Positions 49,217 through 60,940 of a DNA stretch of 64,000 bases are shown in pieces. The notes beneath the pieces are model-generated. The model was not told where the DNA came from and ran no database searches. It saw only the letters and a list, made by a program, of their open reading frames with translations. The stretch covers positions 124,001-188,000 of the forward strand of contig SNVD02005014.1 in assembly GCA_013180625.2 (NCBI GenBank), written 5' to 3'. Source of the DNA: Boswellia sacra (taxonomy: Eukaryota; Streptophyta; Magnoliopsida; Sapindales; Burseraceae). A program made the translations under genes and the position numbers. Within the stretch, counting starts at the first letter, position 1; every line of letters starts with the position of its first letter.

Positions 49217-51688
49217 TGGTGTCTGAGACATACAAGGGAAAAAAATACAGGACATAAACATCATATAACGTGCGATAACAACAAAGTCATAACACATCCA
49301 TGCTCCATAAATCCACAAAAACTAGCTCTCATCAGATTGTTTAATTATTTACATGCATATAAATTGATTTCATTCACGATATCATAGATAAAGCATTATT
49401 AAAGTAGTGCAACATTTGCAGTTAATTATTATTTTCGAAATGATATAATGATATATTCTTAACAAGTTTTTATTTTAAATCAAACTATAAGTTAAATTAC
49501 ATTCCAAGGAAACAAGTGGCTTTGGGAAATTAAAAAGATGCAAGCTTTTCCTGGCCATGAGCTAACCTATATGAATATGGCTAGTTGAACATTCAAATAG
49601 GATGCAGTAGGCTCAGGCATGGCAACTTCAAGTTTAATTTGTAGTCAATTAGACAACTCAAATACTTTTTTTATCTCTTACTTATATATGCAGTTGAAAT
49701 GATAGTTTCAGGAAATTGACAGGATAAGATGAATTAAAGTATCTAATATATATTCATAAACAATACTGCAGAATTTACAATCGTTTTGGCAAAGTAAAAA
49801 GATGCTTCATAAATATGGTTATTTTAAATATTACTTTTTATTCCCATTTTAATCTTGTACCTTTAGAAGTTTAAGACTTTTTTCTTCTAAGATATTTCCT
49901 ACCAGCTTACTTTCAATATTTTAGTCATTAGCTAGTTTATATCTTAGTCATTGGCTAGCAAACAAGATACATGTGGATGGTAATGATTATACTTCCATTG
50001 TAAACCCGCTTCCATGCTTTTCATTTATTTTAAGGCAATTCTTAGAAGTGCAAACTAAAGTCAGAGTAACCAAGAAAATCGGCATAAATTAAATATTGCA
50101 AAGGTGAAAGATGATGAAAGGAAGAAGAAAGAACATTGCATGCATAAGCCGACCCCTTCGTTATTATTTTTAAATTAATATATAACACTGGAACATATCT
50201 TCTCAATTTAAACTTTAACGATCTACCTAATTAATAACCATAAATTAAAAGAAGAACAAAAATTACAAAAGGTAGAAATAGCAAAGCCATCATACAACTT
50301 TTCCATGAAATCACAATAAAGCCATAACAAATCGAGTCCCTGGAATTATTGTTCAAGTCTGATTCAAGGCCACAATCCGAACCAAAACAGCGGCTGGCTA
50401 ATGATCTGGGTCTCCAGCCTCGCTAGGTGGCTATATGGTTCCAAAATTGATGAGCTAGACCCAAGAGTAAGCAGATTGAAGAATAGAAATACTACACCAC
50501 GAATCCATGCCTTTTACACTCAATTTCATTAACCATGATAAAAACCAAAAAAAAAAAAACATGATACTTACCAGCTTCGCAGCTTGACCTCTACAGCAAC
50601 TTGTAGTGACATTCACGTTCCAACTCTTCAAAGGAGACAGAGCCTTCCTAGTACCACCTAAGCTCCACCACCGTCACCTTTGTTCGTCGTCCATCCAGTG
50701 TCGAGCTTTGGTGCCAAAAGCTTGAGATAGACGACTAAGCATCTCCCACTAGTACATGAAATGGGGTTTTTTTTTGTGTTTTAACTTTCGGAATTGTGTA
50801 CACATTTATCGTTACTTAACCATTTACAAGAGAATGTAATTGTTCAATTACCATTTTGCCCCATTCTCATCTGTGTGTATATACAATGTCATAATTCTCT
50901 TGACTGTCAACACTATTTTTAACAGAAAACGTTAGATGATGATTTAAAAAAAATTCAGAGGTGTCATTGATTAAAAATAGATAATCGTTTCTTGCTTGAT
51001 ATTAAGTCAAAATTCAACTGTACCTTTTAAAATTATCCCATTTAAAATATACATAATAATGGAATTTCAGCCTTAGCCGCCATGCATGACGTCTCTCTTC
51101 GTGCGTTTGACAAATTGGCTGCCCGCAGCCAAAAATCCAAAAGAGACGTTGACAGTTACATATAAAAACAAACCATTTTGAGTCGGCCCGAGGCTGAGAG
51201 ATTGCACAGAGAAATGGAGGCATTTTCATCAGAAATTAATGCACAAAAGCAATTTTTGCATCCCCCTTGATTTGTACTAAATAATGATAACTGTTTTGTG
51301 CTTGCTTGATCAAAAATTTGTGTCATATATATATATTTATATATCTACATCTCGAACTATGGTTAGTCATTGTCTTAACTCTTAATTAACCAATGGTTTA
51401 GATATATCAAAATTACTAGGTTATTAATTCTAGAATGCTATTAATTGAAATCTCGTTAATAATTTTTCAACAGGAATAGAGTTCTCTTTCAGATTGTATA
51501 ACGCAAATTCTGGTCATGATATCTTATTGATAAGTGTGGAATGAAATTTAAGCTTTATTTCCAAGAACGTTAAAGAGAAAAGTTGTAATTAGAATATAAA
51601 ATGTAAGTTTGTGTGTGTGTGTGTGTACATATAACTTGTGAACGAAGGGGAGGAAATTACAACGCAAGTGACGGGGAAGATTAACATA

Positions 51689-51800
51689 ACAAACCCAGCA
51701 AATGAACCAGAAAGATTAAATGGTGAATGCGTGTTGCGCGCAACCTGAGCCGCGATGACCAAAACAAAACAGACAACTTCAAATTCATTGACATCAAAGG
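51689..51800 (+). promoter_or_regulatory. Promoter segment present only upstream of NAC gene B
   Basis: About 112 bases lie between GATTAACATA and CACTGCAGGGTCAC in copy B; in copy A these blocks are directly joined (about 32270-32285). The segment holds TTGAC and TGACC cores. Whether A lost it or B gained it is not decided. Confidence 0.7.
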
Positions 51801-52242
51801 TCACTGCAGGGTCACATCGCTATAGACAACTTGAGGGAACACGTTTATATTTATACATCCATTTATAATTTAGTTGTGGTTAGTTACAGATTAAGGAATT
51901 AATTAACCACAAAATGAATTAATGGTAGCATAGTGTGTCGTATTAGAAATAATTTTTTAATTTTAGGTATTACTTTATATCTATAACAGTAAATTAATTA
52001 ATTAATGGTAGCTTATATGTAATTACACAGAAAATTCAAACTTAGGTCAACATAAAGACACTATAGGGGGTGCCAGAAATAGAACGGAAAATATTGCAAG
52101 GCTAGCTAGCTATTTTGACTTGTAAATATTGGGCATACACATTTTCCTGCTCCATGTACATTTTTTCTGCAGCCACACCTTCTCATGCAATTTAACCTAG
52201 CTTCTTGCTTAAGGGGAAGATCTTCGACGCGGACAAAGCTGC

Positions 52243-52250
52243 TATATAAG
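52243..52250 (+). promoter_or_regulatory. TATA box of NAC gene B
   Basis: TATATAAG at the same place as in copy A, 126 bases before the ATG. Confidence 0.65.
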
Positions 52251-52375
52251 GGGCGCATTTGCGTTAGTGTAATGTGCAGCTTCGATCCTTCCAATTGTTT
52301 TCAAAGATTTAACTGTCTAGCTATTTGCTATACACTAATATCTTCTGATCTGTTCCATTACTTTGTATTCATTTG

Positions 52376-53143
52376 ATGGCTCATTTTGATCCATTAACGG
52401 GATACAGATTCCATCCTAATGACAAGGAAATCATCACTGAATTTCTCGAAGAGAAGATGAGCAATCGAAACAATAACTTTGATATGATTCGCGAACTTGA
52501 CATTTGCAACTATGAACCTTCGCAATTGCCTGGTGAGTATATATATATAAAATCTTGTATTCGAATAGGTAGCTTTTTATTGTATATTTTATTTTACTTT
52601 TTTTTTGTGTACGCATATATGCATGTAGGGCTTTCGTCAGCTCCAAATGATCAGGAGTGGTACTTTTTTAATCCGATTTCCAATGATGAAAACGTGAGAA
52701 GGACAACTAATACTGGATATTGGAAAGTCACCGGTGACCCTCAAGTGATCAAAGATGACAGAGGCAGAGAGATTGGTTATAAAAGAATTTTGACTTACTA
52801 TATCGGTCGTTCTCCTAATGGACGCAGTACATCTTGGGTCATCCATGAGTTTCATTCTGTGAACGAAACAATATTTCAGGTTTACGTTCTCTCCGTTTAT
52901 TTATTTATATTGGTTTTGAACTATTTATTTATTAATTTATTATTATGATAGGCATAAAATTTTAAAGAGATGGAATGGTTTTTCTTTTCCATTTATAGAA
53001 GTTTGATATATATAATGTATGTACATATGAGGGATATATATATCTGCGACAGTGAGCTATCTGCTAATTTTCTTTTTCTCAATTTTTTACTTGTGCAGGA
53101 TCGTTTTGTTCTCTGTCGCTTAAAGAATACGGCCTCTGGATGA
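52376..53143 (+). CDS. NAC-domain-only protein B (150 aa)
   Basis: Exons 52376-52532, 52629-52879 and 53099-53143, identical in length and phase to gene A. The five NAC subdomains are intact (TGYRFHPNDKEIITEFL, FDMIRELDICNYEPSQLPG, GYWKVTG, GREIGYKRILTYYIGRSP, SWVIHEF, DRFVLCRLKN). The protein ends ASG with no activation region. Differences from A are spread over the chain; B has Arg-Ser in GRSPNGRSTSW where A has Cys-Gly, nearer to the basic D subdomain of typical NACs. All splice sites are canonical and no stop or frameshift occurs, so both twins look potentially expressed. Confidence 0.85.
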
Positions 53144-55734
53144 AATTAATCAGTTGCAGATAATTTGATGATGTAACGGGTAAAAAGACCATGCACTGCC
53201 TTGTTCATATCATCAACCTTTAAACGACGTCGTGCATGCATGGCGACTGCACTCCTAAAAATACAGATTTTTTTTTTCTTTTTTAAGACTTAGATCAATA
53301 AGACAATAACCATATCGGTATAAATTATTAATGATATACATGTAACCGGAGTACAAAAATAAAATAAAGCATGCAATATTTCTACTAAAATTAAAATTTT
53401 CCCATCTTTATTTACCTGGGTTGGGTTTAATTAACCATATATAAGTATAGTTTGATATTTAGTTAATTATATTATACATATTAAGACTGTTTAATTATTA
53501 TAAGTTGACTCACCGGCTCGGTTCTCCTCTTTTTTCAGTAACTGGGTCGGTCGGAAAGATTAAAGACTTCGGACGGCGGAGATCTCAAGTCAACGACGTC
53601 ACTGGAGAATTTGGATTACAATATTATTTATTTATAATAGTTTAATTTGGAGTTAAGAGTGAATAATAAAGTTTGACTATGTTTTGTACGGTTTATCTTT
53701 TGCGCATCTTTGGATTGATTCAAACAATAAACTGAATGTACTTGAACTATGTTTGTATTCTGAGCATGTCATCTACTTCATCGGCTTGCTTAATAAAATT
53801 CAAAATTATATAGTTTTTATAGCACTGTTTTTCTAAATATTAATTGGTTTTTTAATTAATTAGTTATATTGTCTCCTAATGGCGCAAATAGAGATATCCA
53901 AATAGATAATAAGATTGGCGATGGGGAGGAGGATGCCAATCCCCTCCCTCCCCGGCCAAAACCATCCAATTAATTGTATTATCTATGTGACCGAACATTG
54001 CAACATTTGCAGTTCCCTCTTTTGTTTATTTGCAAGTTTTGAACAGTTAAGATTTGATGATACATGATTGGTTAGATATAATATGCAGGACCATATATAA
54101 ACCCCTAGAAATTAATGATATATTTTGAAATCTAATTTTACAATCTCTTGTAAAATTGGCTGTTGGAAAACAAAGAAAATTAAGCTAAATTTAACTCTAA
54201 GTCAAAATTTAATGATATTTTAAACATAATTTATTTAATTAGGGCTTTAATTATTAGAAGGAAAGTCAAAATATATAATGAAATTGAATTTTGAAGTTAA
54301 AAACAAATATGAATAATATCCATATGGGGCTTGCCTTAATCTCATGTAGGCCTATAAACATACGAACTAGGCTTTTTAACCCAATGGTTGAGCGCTCCAC
54401 GTTTTATGTGAAGGAACTTAGAAGATAAATCATAAATATTATTAACGTGGAGGAACTTGTAATATAAATATCATTGTTACACCCTTTTTTTTAATAGTTG
54501 AATAATTTTTTTTTATTACAATTGAATTTAATCATGTCATTATATAGGCTATTTAAATTAATAAATTGGATTGGGACCATAGAGAAGCCCACTTTTTTTT
54601 TTTTTCTCTCACTTATGAATTTTGTTTTTGTTTTTGTTTTTGTGTGCATATAAATTGTTAGAGTGGAGTTGTATATGAAAATCCTAAAAGCATTCTGAAT
54701 ATACAAACCCTTTTTTTAAACTCATTATTTAAAAAAAAGCCAGTTCTACCTGCAAATATGAATATTTAAAAATAACTTATATAATCAATAAAAAAGAATT
54801 AATAGATATATGGCTATTAATTACGAGAAAAATACAATTAAAAGGTAAAAATGTTCATTAAAAATTGATAAAACGATTCATTTATAAAAAAATATTTTTA
54901 TTAATTTATCATGTGGGTTGGATTTCATTTCTTTTTATTTTTTGTTATAGTAGCTTTTATTAAACATAATTTTAAACTACTGAATTTCTATTATTGACTA
55001 TTAGAAATTTGTTTTCAAAATTATTTATATTATTGGATCAATATTTGTTTCTTTAAATTTTTAAATAATGAGTGTATTTAAAAATTATAAAATATATTGG
55101 TGTCTCAATAACATCGAAGTGTAGCAATTATTTTCTTTCTGATGTGGAATCGAACGTTGTAAAATACTACCTACTTTCTTATAACAATTATATTAAAGGA
55201 AAAACCAGGACAAATGATTAGATAATTTATGAAAAAAATATAATAAGTTGTTAGTTTTTTCAATGCTTCCTCAATTGGTGAATTTAGTACAAATATATTT
55301 TTAAATTTAAGAGGTCATATTTAAATTATGGTACAAGAGGATTCATGTGCCTCTTTAATTAAGCATGTATTAGAAATTCTCTTTGAGGACTAATAGTACT
55401 ATGCATGAAAACATTCCATCTGCTTAATTTTTTTGTTCTATATCCTGTATAAATTTACATTAATGATGCTCTTCAATTGCTTCTTATATATATATATTGA
55501 GGAAACCTTTTATTTTATTTTATTTTTATTTTTTCCCACTATTTGTTTTTCTTTATTATGGTCAATTCAATCGCTTCCTTTGGCTGTTCTAATAATGATA
55601 CTTGCAAGCATCTATGTATATAACTGCAGATATATATTTTCAAAGATTGATTCTCTTTTTTGGAATGTTTTATTAGGTTCATTGTATCCCCAATGAATTT
55701 CACTGAAACTACTTATAATTTCACTTCATGGATG
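53144..55734 (+). other. Copy B downstream flank
   Basis: AT-rich DNA matching 33615-37118 of copy A without the hAT-like insertion. Short ORFs are without signature. Confidence 0.5.
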
Positions 55735-57547
55735 TGTTAGCCCTAAGGCTACATGATAATTTTGATGATAACAATACACATTGATTAATTGAGATTTACT
55801 AACTTCTTTATTTATGTGCAAGAGTAAGATCATTGAAATAATTGTAAAATCAAGAAGAGGCTTATTAAAAATGAAGTGTTGAAGCTAAGGAGAAGACTAC
55901 ATGTTAAAGGCACCAAAGTTTAAGAACAAGGTTTGATTCAAGAAATGTGACACATGAGCAATGTTCAATCAATTGGTCATATATTTCTCTACAGATGTCC
56001 AAATGATGTGATTCTTGAGCCTCTGGAAATCTTACTCAATTTATAAAATTTCATATGTTTTAAAGAAATTTAAATTTCAAGTGTAAGGTTGTCCAAATCA
56101 TCATGCAAATTGAAAGACAAATGAAAGCAGCTGACATGAGCACCGAATACTCTTTTGGACATATCTTGAGCTAGAAAAATCAAATGACTTGATTCTTGTG
56201 TCATTGGAAAGAGGACATAATGAGGCACATTTCATATGTTTTGAAGAAATTCAAATTTCAAATGGAAGGCCGACATAATTTACATGCAATTCGGTGGACT
56301 GACACAGAGAAGAAAAATCAACTCACATGAGCACCGAATGGTGTTTTGGCCATATCTTAAGATAGAGATATCCAAATTCTTTGAATCTTAATGTTTTGGA
56401 AAGCTTATTCAAATATGAAGATCTTTTATGTTTTGAAGAAATTCAAATTTCAAACGGAAGGCTGACAGAATTATCATTCAATTTGGTGGACTGACACAAG
56501 AAAGAAAAATCAAGTCACATGAGCACCGAATGGTGTTTTGGCCATATCTTGAGCTACAGATATCCAAATGACTTGATTCTTGATGCGTTGGAAAGCTTAT
56601 TCAAATGTGCAGATCTTTTATGTTTTACAGATTTTCAAATTTTAAACGGAACATTGACAAAAATGGCAGACAAGATTACGGTTTTTATGGTGGGCAGAAA
56701 ATTTGGAGATGGTGTCTTCACTTGATTAAGTTCATCTCAATTGCCTATAAAAGGAGCCATTCTCCCATGCATTCAAGTAGTGCAAGAGAAGCATTTTATC
56801 AAGCAAAAAGCAAGAGAAATATCAAGTCTAGAGAGCTTTTATATTATTTACTACTCTTTGAAGAGAGTTATACATTTATTGTAAAAATTATCTTTGTTCT
56901 TGTATTGTGGTGAGAGTGAGATATTATTGTAAAGGATAAGAGTTATCCTTGAAAGAACTCTTGTTGTGTGTTAGCAAGAGTTGAAGGAAGTTGCCTTGGT
57001 GAGGTTGTTCATCAAGAAGAACTCTTGGTGTGGTGTTATCAAGAGTTGAGGAAAGTTGCCTTGGTGAGGTTGTTCATCAAGAAGACTCTTGGTGTGGTGT
57101 TATCAAGGGTTGAAGGAAGTTACCTTGGGGAGGTTGTTCATCAAGAAGAACTCTTGGTGTGGTGTTTTAAACGAGTTGGAACGAAAAAGGGGGGGGTCCT
57201 TTGGTGGGTTTGTTCATCAAGCAAGTTTAAAGATTTTCTACAACTTAGTGCAAAGCTTAGCTTGTGGAGCTAGGAGTCCGTGGACGTAGCCAAGGTTTGC
57301 CAAATCACGTAAATTGAGTTGCACTCTCTCTATCCCTTTCCTCTTTACATTTACTTACACTTGTGATTGTTCATCATTATTATTCTTTTGATTGCATCTT
57401 TGATAAATTCTAATTTCATCTTCTTCACCTTTATTCTCAAAAAAAGAGTGAACTAATTTTTGATCTTTCAAGAAAAGTTTCTAGAATACTTTTGATAAAT
57501 AAAAAACCCATTCACCCCCCTCTTGGGTTGCCAGACCTGGGTCAACA
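55735..57547 (+). repeat. 5' LTR of the Sirevirus-like element
   Basis: About 1.8 kb. The first half has three or four degenerate copies of a block beginning CACATGAGCACCGAATG and ending in a CAAATTTCAAA run; then come a TATA-like CTATAAAAGG (near 56746) and a 65-bp tandem repeat. Confidence 0.9.
56953..57170 (+). repeat. 65-bp tandem repeat in the 5' LTR (about 3 copies)
   Basis: Units contain GGTGTTATCAAGAGTTGAAG, GTTGCCTTGGTGAGGTTG and TTCATCAAGAAGAACTC. Starts of the TATCAAG (or TAGCAAG) mark are at 56972, 57037 and 57101, then a degenerate fourth. Confidence 0.9.
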
Positions 57548-57549
57548 AG

Positions 57550-57561
57550 TGGTATCAGAGC
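57550..57561 (+). promoter_or_regulatory. Primer-binding site (initiator tRNA-Met)
   Basis: TGGTATCAGAGC two bases after the 5' LTR. Confidence 0.9.
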
Positions 57562-57697
57562 AAGGTTGCTCTATTTTTTTAAATCTTAATCGATTTTTGA
57601 GCTATGGCAATTTAATTCACTTCATATAGTTTGCAGGGTTTTCTATCTCTAGACCTCCATTTTTTAATGAAGTGATTACTCTTATTGGAAAACTAGA

Positions 57698-60640
57698 ATG
57701 AGTATTTTCTTGAAATCTTTTGATTATGATTTGTGGTCTATTGTTTTGGAAGGACCTTTTGTTCCTACCAAAATTGAAAACGGGGAATGCATGCTTAAAG
57801 AACCTAATGAGTTTAGTGAAGATGATAAAAAGAAATTGAGTTTGAATGCTAAGCTATGAATGTGTTATATTATGCTCTAGATAGAAATGAGTTTAATAGA
57901 ATATCTACTTGTTCTACGGCACAAGAAATATGGCACACACTTGAAGTAACTCATGAAGGAACTGGTCAAGTTAAAGAATCCAAAATTAGTATGCTAGTTC
58001 ATAGTTATGAGCTTTTTAAGATGAAACCGGATCAATCAATTTTTGAAATGTTTACTAGATTTATGGATATTGTCAATGGCTTGAAATCTCTTGGTAAATT
58101 TTATTCTAATGTTGAAATGGTGAGAAAGATCTTAGGTGTCTACCAAAATCTTGGGGACAGCCAAAGGTTACGGCAATTCAAGAAGCAAAGGCCCTACACC
58201 AACTACCTTAGAAGAACTTATGGGTTCTCTCATGACTCATGAAATCATCTTGAAGGAGAATGAAGAAGAAGATTGCAAAGTGACAAACATTTGCTTCATG
58301 GCTTTAAGTGAAGATGAGGTAAGTACTTTAAACTATGATCCTAAACTTTCATATGATGAATTACTTGAAGCATTCCAAAATTTACATGTGCAAGTTGATA
58401 AGAAAAATTCAAAAATCAATGCTTTCAAAAAAAAGTCAAAAATCATGTTATCTCAATTAGAAGAGTTGGTAGAAATAAATGAAGCTTTAGAAAATGAAAA
58501 TGAAATTTTAAAGCAAAAAGATTTTGAAAGTTTGGAAAGTCAAATACATTTATTAAAAACTGAAATGACATTTTACAACAAAAGGATTTTGATAAATTGG
58601 AGAAAGAAAATGTTATTTTGAAAAAGGAAAATAATGACTTGAGAAATATTGTTGATAGTTTTACAAAAAGTACAAAAAATTTGAACTCTATGTTACAAAA
58701 CCAAAGGTGCGTTTTTGATAAAAGAGGCTTAGGATATAAAACTCATAAAAATCAAAAGTATTTTAAGAATTATTTTGCTCATGCATCTTTTTAGAATAAT
58801 CCTAATCATTCATGTACTTATTGTGGAAGAAAAGGACACAAAGTATATTCTTGCTATATTAAAAGAAATTCTAATTTGAAACAAATATGGGTTCCAAAAA
58901 ATACCATAACTAACCCCCAAGGACCCAAGAACATTTGGGTACCAAAAAGTCGCTCTTTGAATATTGATTGTAGAAACAAAGGAGTGGCAAACACAAGTGG
59001 TACTTAGATAGTGGATGCTCAAGGCATATGACCGGATATGCCTCCAAGTTCTCAAGATTAATCATGAAGAAAGGAGGATATGTGACCTTCGGTGATAATG
59101 CCAAAAGAAGGGTAATCGGACATGGTGATATTGGTAACCCTTCTTCACCTTTTATTAAAGATGTTTTGCTTGTTCATGGTTTAAAACATGATTTGATTAG
59201 CATTAGTCAATTGTGTGATAAGGGATATTTTGTTACTTTTGAGCCTAATAGATGTGTGATTAAGGATGTTAGTAACAATAAGACGTTATTTGTTGGTAAT
59301 AGATGTGGTAATATTTATACAATTGATATTGATGTTAATGATCATGTAGAAAATTGTTTCATTGTTAATCATGATGCTTGGTTATGGCATAGAAGATGAG
59401 GTCATGCTAGCATGGACACAATTTCAAAAATTTCTAAAAATGATTTAGTTGATGGTCTTCCAAAAATAAAATTTGAAAAGGATAAGATTTGTGATGCTCG
59501 TCAATTTGGAAAACAAGTGAGAACTTCTTTTAAACAAATGAAATTTATTTCAACAAATAAACCTCTACAACTACTTCATTTGGATTTATTTGGACCATCA
59601 AGAACTCAAAGCCTTGGTGGAAAGTATTATTTTTTTGTTATTGTGGATGATTATTCAAGATTCACTTGGGTATTATTCTTGAATACTAAAAATGAGGCCA
59701 TACAAGCTTTTTCAAAATTTGCAAAAAAAGTCTAAATCAAAAAGGGTATTCTATTGTGTCCATTAGGAGTGATCATGGTGGTGAAGTAGACAATGTTGCA
59801 TTTGAAAATCTTTGTGATGAAAATGGTTTTGAACAAAATTTTTCTGCACCTAGAACTCCACAACAAAATAGTGTTGTTGAGGAAAAATAGGACTATCAAA
59901 GAGCCATGTTACTTGAAAATAATTTGCCAAAATATGTTTGGACCGAAGCCGTTAATACCGCATGCTTTATAATCAATAGAGTCCATATTAGAGCTTTAAT
60001 AAAGAAAACTCCTTATGAACTTTAGAAATGAAGAAAACCCAACATTGGATTTTTTAAAGTTTTTGGATGTAAGTGTTTTATTTTAAACACCAAGGATAAC
60101 CTTGGAAAATTTGATGCAAAAGCCGATGTTGGAATTTTGTTGGCTACTCCAACCATAGTAAAGCATATAGAGTTTTTAACAAAAAGACTCTTACTATTGA
60201 AGAATCTATGCGTGTTGAATTTGATGAAACTAATGTTATTTCTTCAAAGAATTTAGATGATGATATTGTTGAGGTAGAAAGGCAAAACAAGGAATCAAGG
60301 CTTGATGAAAAGAGCCAAGATGAATTACAACTTCAACAAGAAAAGCTTGAGGAAGTAAATGATTCTTCCCAAGAATTATCAAAGGAATGAAGGTATGCAA
60401 AAGCTCACCCTAAAGATCTCATTATTGGTGAACCATCACAAGGTATGAAAACTAGATCTTCTTTTAAGAACTTTTGTAATCATTTTGCTTTTGTCTCTCA
60501 ATTTGAACCAAAATCTTTTAAAGAAGCTGAAAATGACGAAAGTTTGATTTTGGCTATGCAAGAAGAATTGAACTAATTCGAGAGAAATCAAGTTTGGGAA
60601 TTAGTCCCTAGACCTAAATATGACTAAACCCCTTAGTCAA
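57698..60640 (+). pseudogene. Sirevirus-like gag-pol, frame-broken, RT/RNase H lost
   Basis: Fragments in order: Gag start (SIFLKSFDYDLWS, ATG 57698) losing frame near 57855; UBN2-type Gag (AQEIWHTLEVTHEGTGQVK); a coiled-coil Glu/Lys-rich part to about 58790; zinc knuckle CTYCGRKGHKVYSC (near 58818); protease DSGCSRHMTG (near 59010); pre-integrase WLWHRR followed by a stop and GHASMD; integrase HLDLFGPS, DDYSRFTWVLF, then a frame break and SDHGGEV; and only the first residues of RT (LAMQEELN, stop, WELVPRP near 60590). The bulk of RT and RNase H, including YVDD, is deleted. At least six lesions make it non-functional. Confidence 0.88.
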
Positions 60641-60940
60641 GATATATTTTGCATAATAAGAAGAGAAGTAGTTATGTTGGATATGTCTTAATTTTTCTTT
60701 TATATGATAATCTTTAAATGGTAGCATATGTTAAGGGGGAGAATATATTTAGGGGGAGTAATTAATTTGACTATATCTTTTTGATGATAACAGAAGAGGG
60801 AGAAATTGATGGTTTGGATGGTTTTCTTATATTCATAACAATTGCTTTCTTTTTGCTTATTGTTGATTTTATTTTCATTCTTGATTATAGATTATATTTT
60901 AAAGTAATCAATGGTTTGTCATCATCAAAAAGGGGGAGAT

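Larger units (their letters stand above)
46649..51039. mobile_element. Mutator-like element (4.4 kb) with 10-bp duplication, only in copy B
   Basis: Terminal inverted repeats of about 145 bases begin GGGATAATTT(C/T)AAAAGGTAC. The 10-base ATTTAAAATA occurs on both sides (46639-46648 and 51040-51049); copy A has one copy at the empty site (near 31616). Inside, on the minus strand, is a decayed MuDR-type transposase; much of the right half (49200-50800) is non-coding. Confidence 0.92.
43613..55734 (+). repeat. Segmental duplication copy B (contains NAC gene B)
   Basis: Direct-repeat partner of copy A. It begins at TTATGAAATCGGTGTTTCG and ends abruptly after TTCACTTCATGGATG, where the Sirevirus-like LTR starts. 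It carries the Mutator-like insertion absent from A and lacks the Tat-like and hAT-like insertions of A. Confidence 0.92.
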
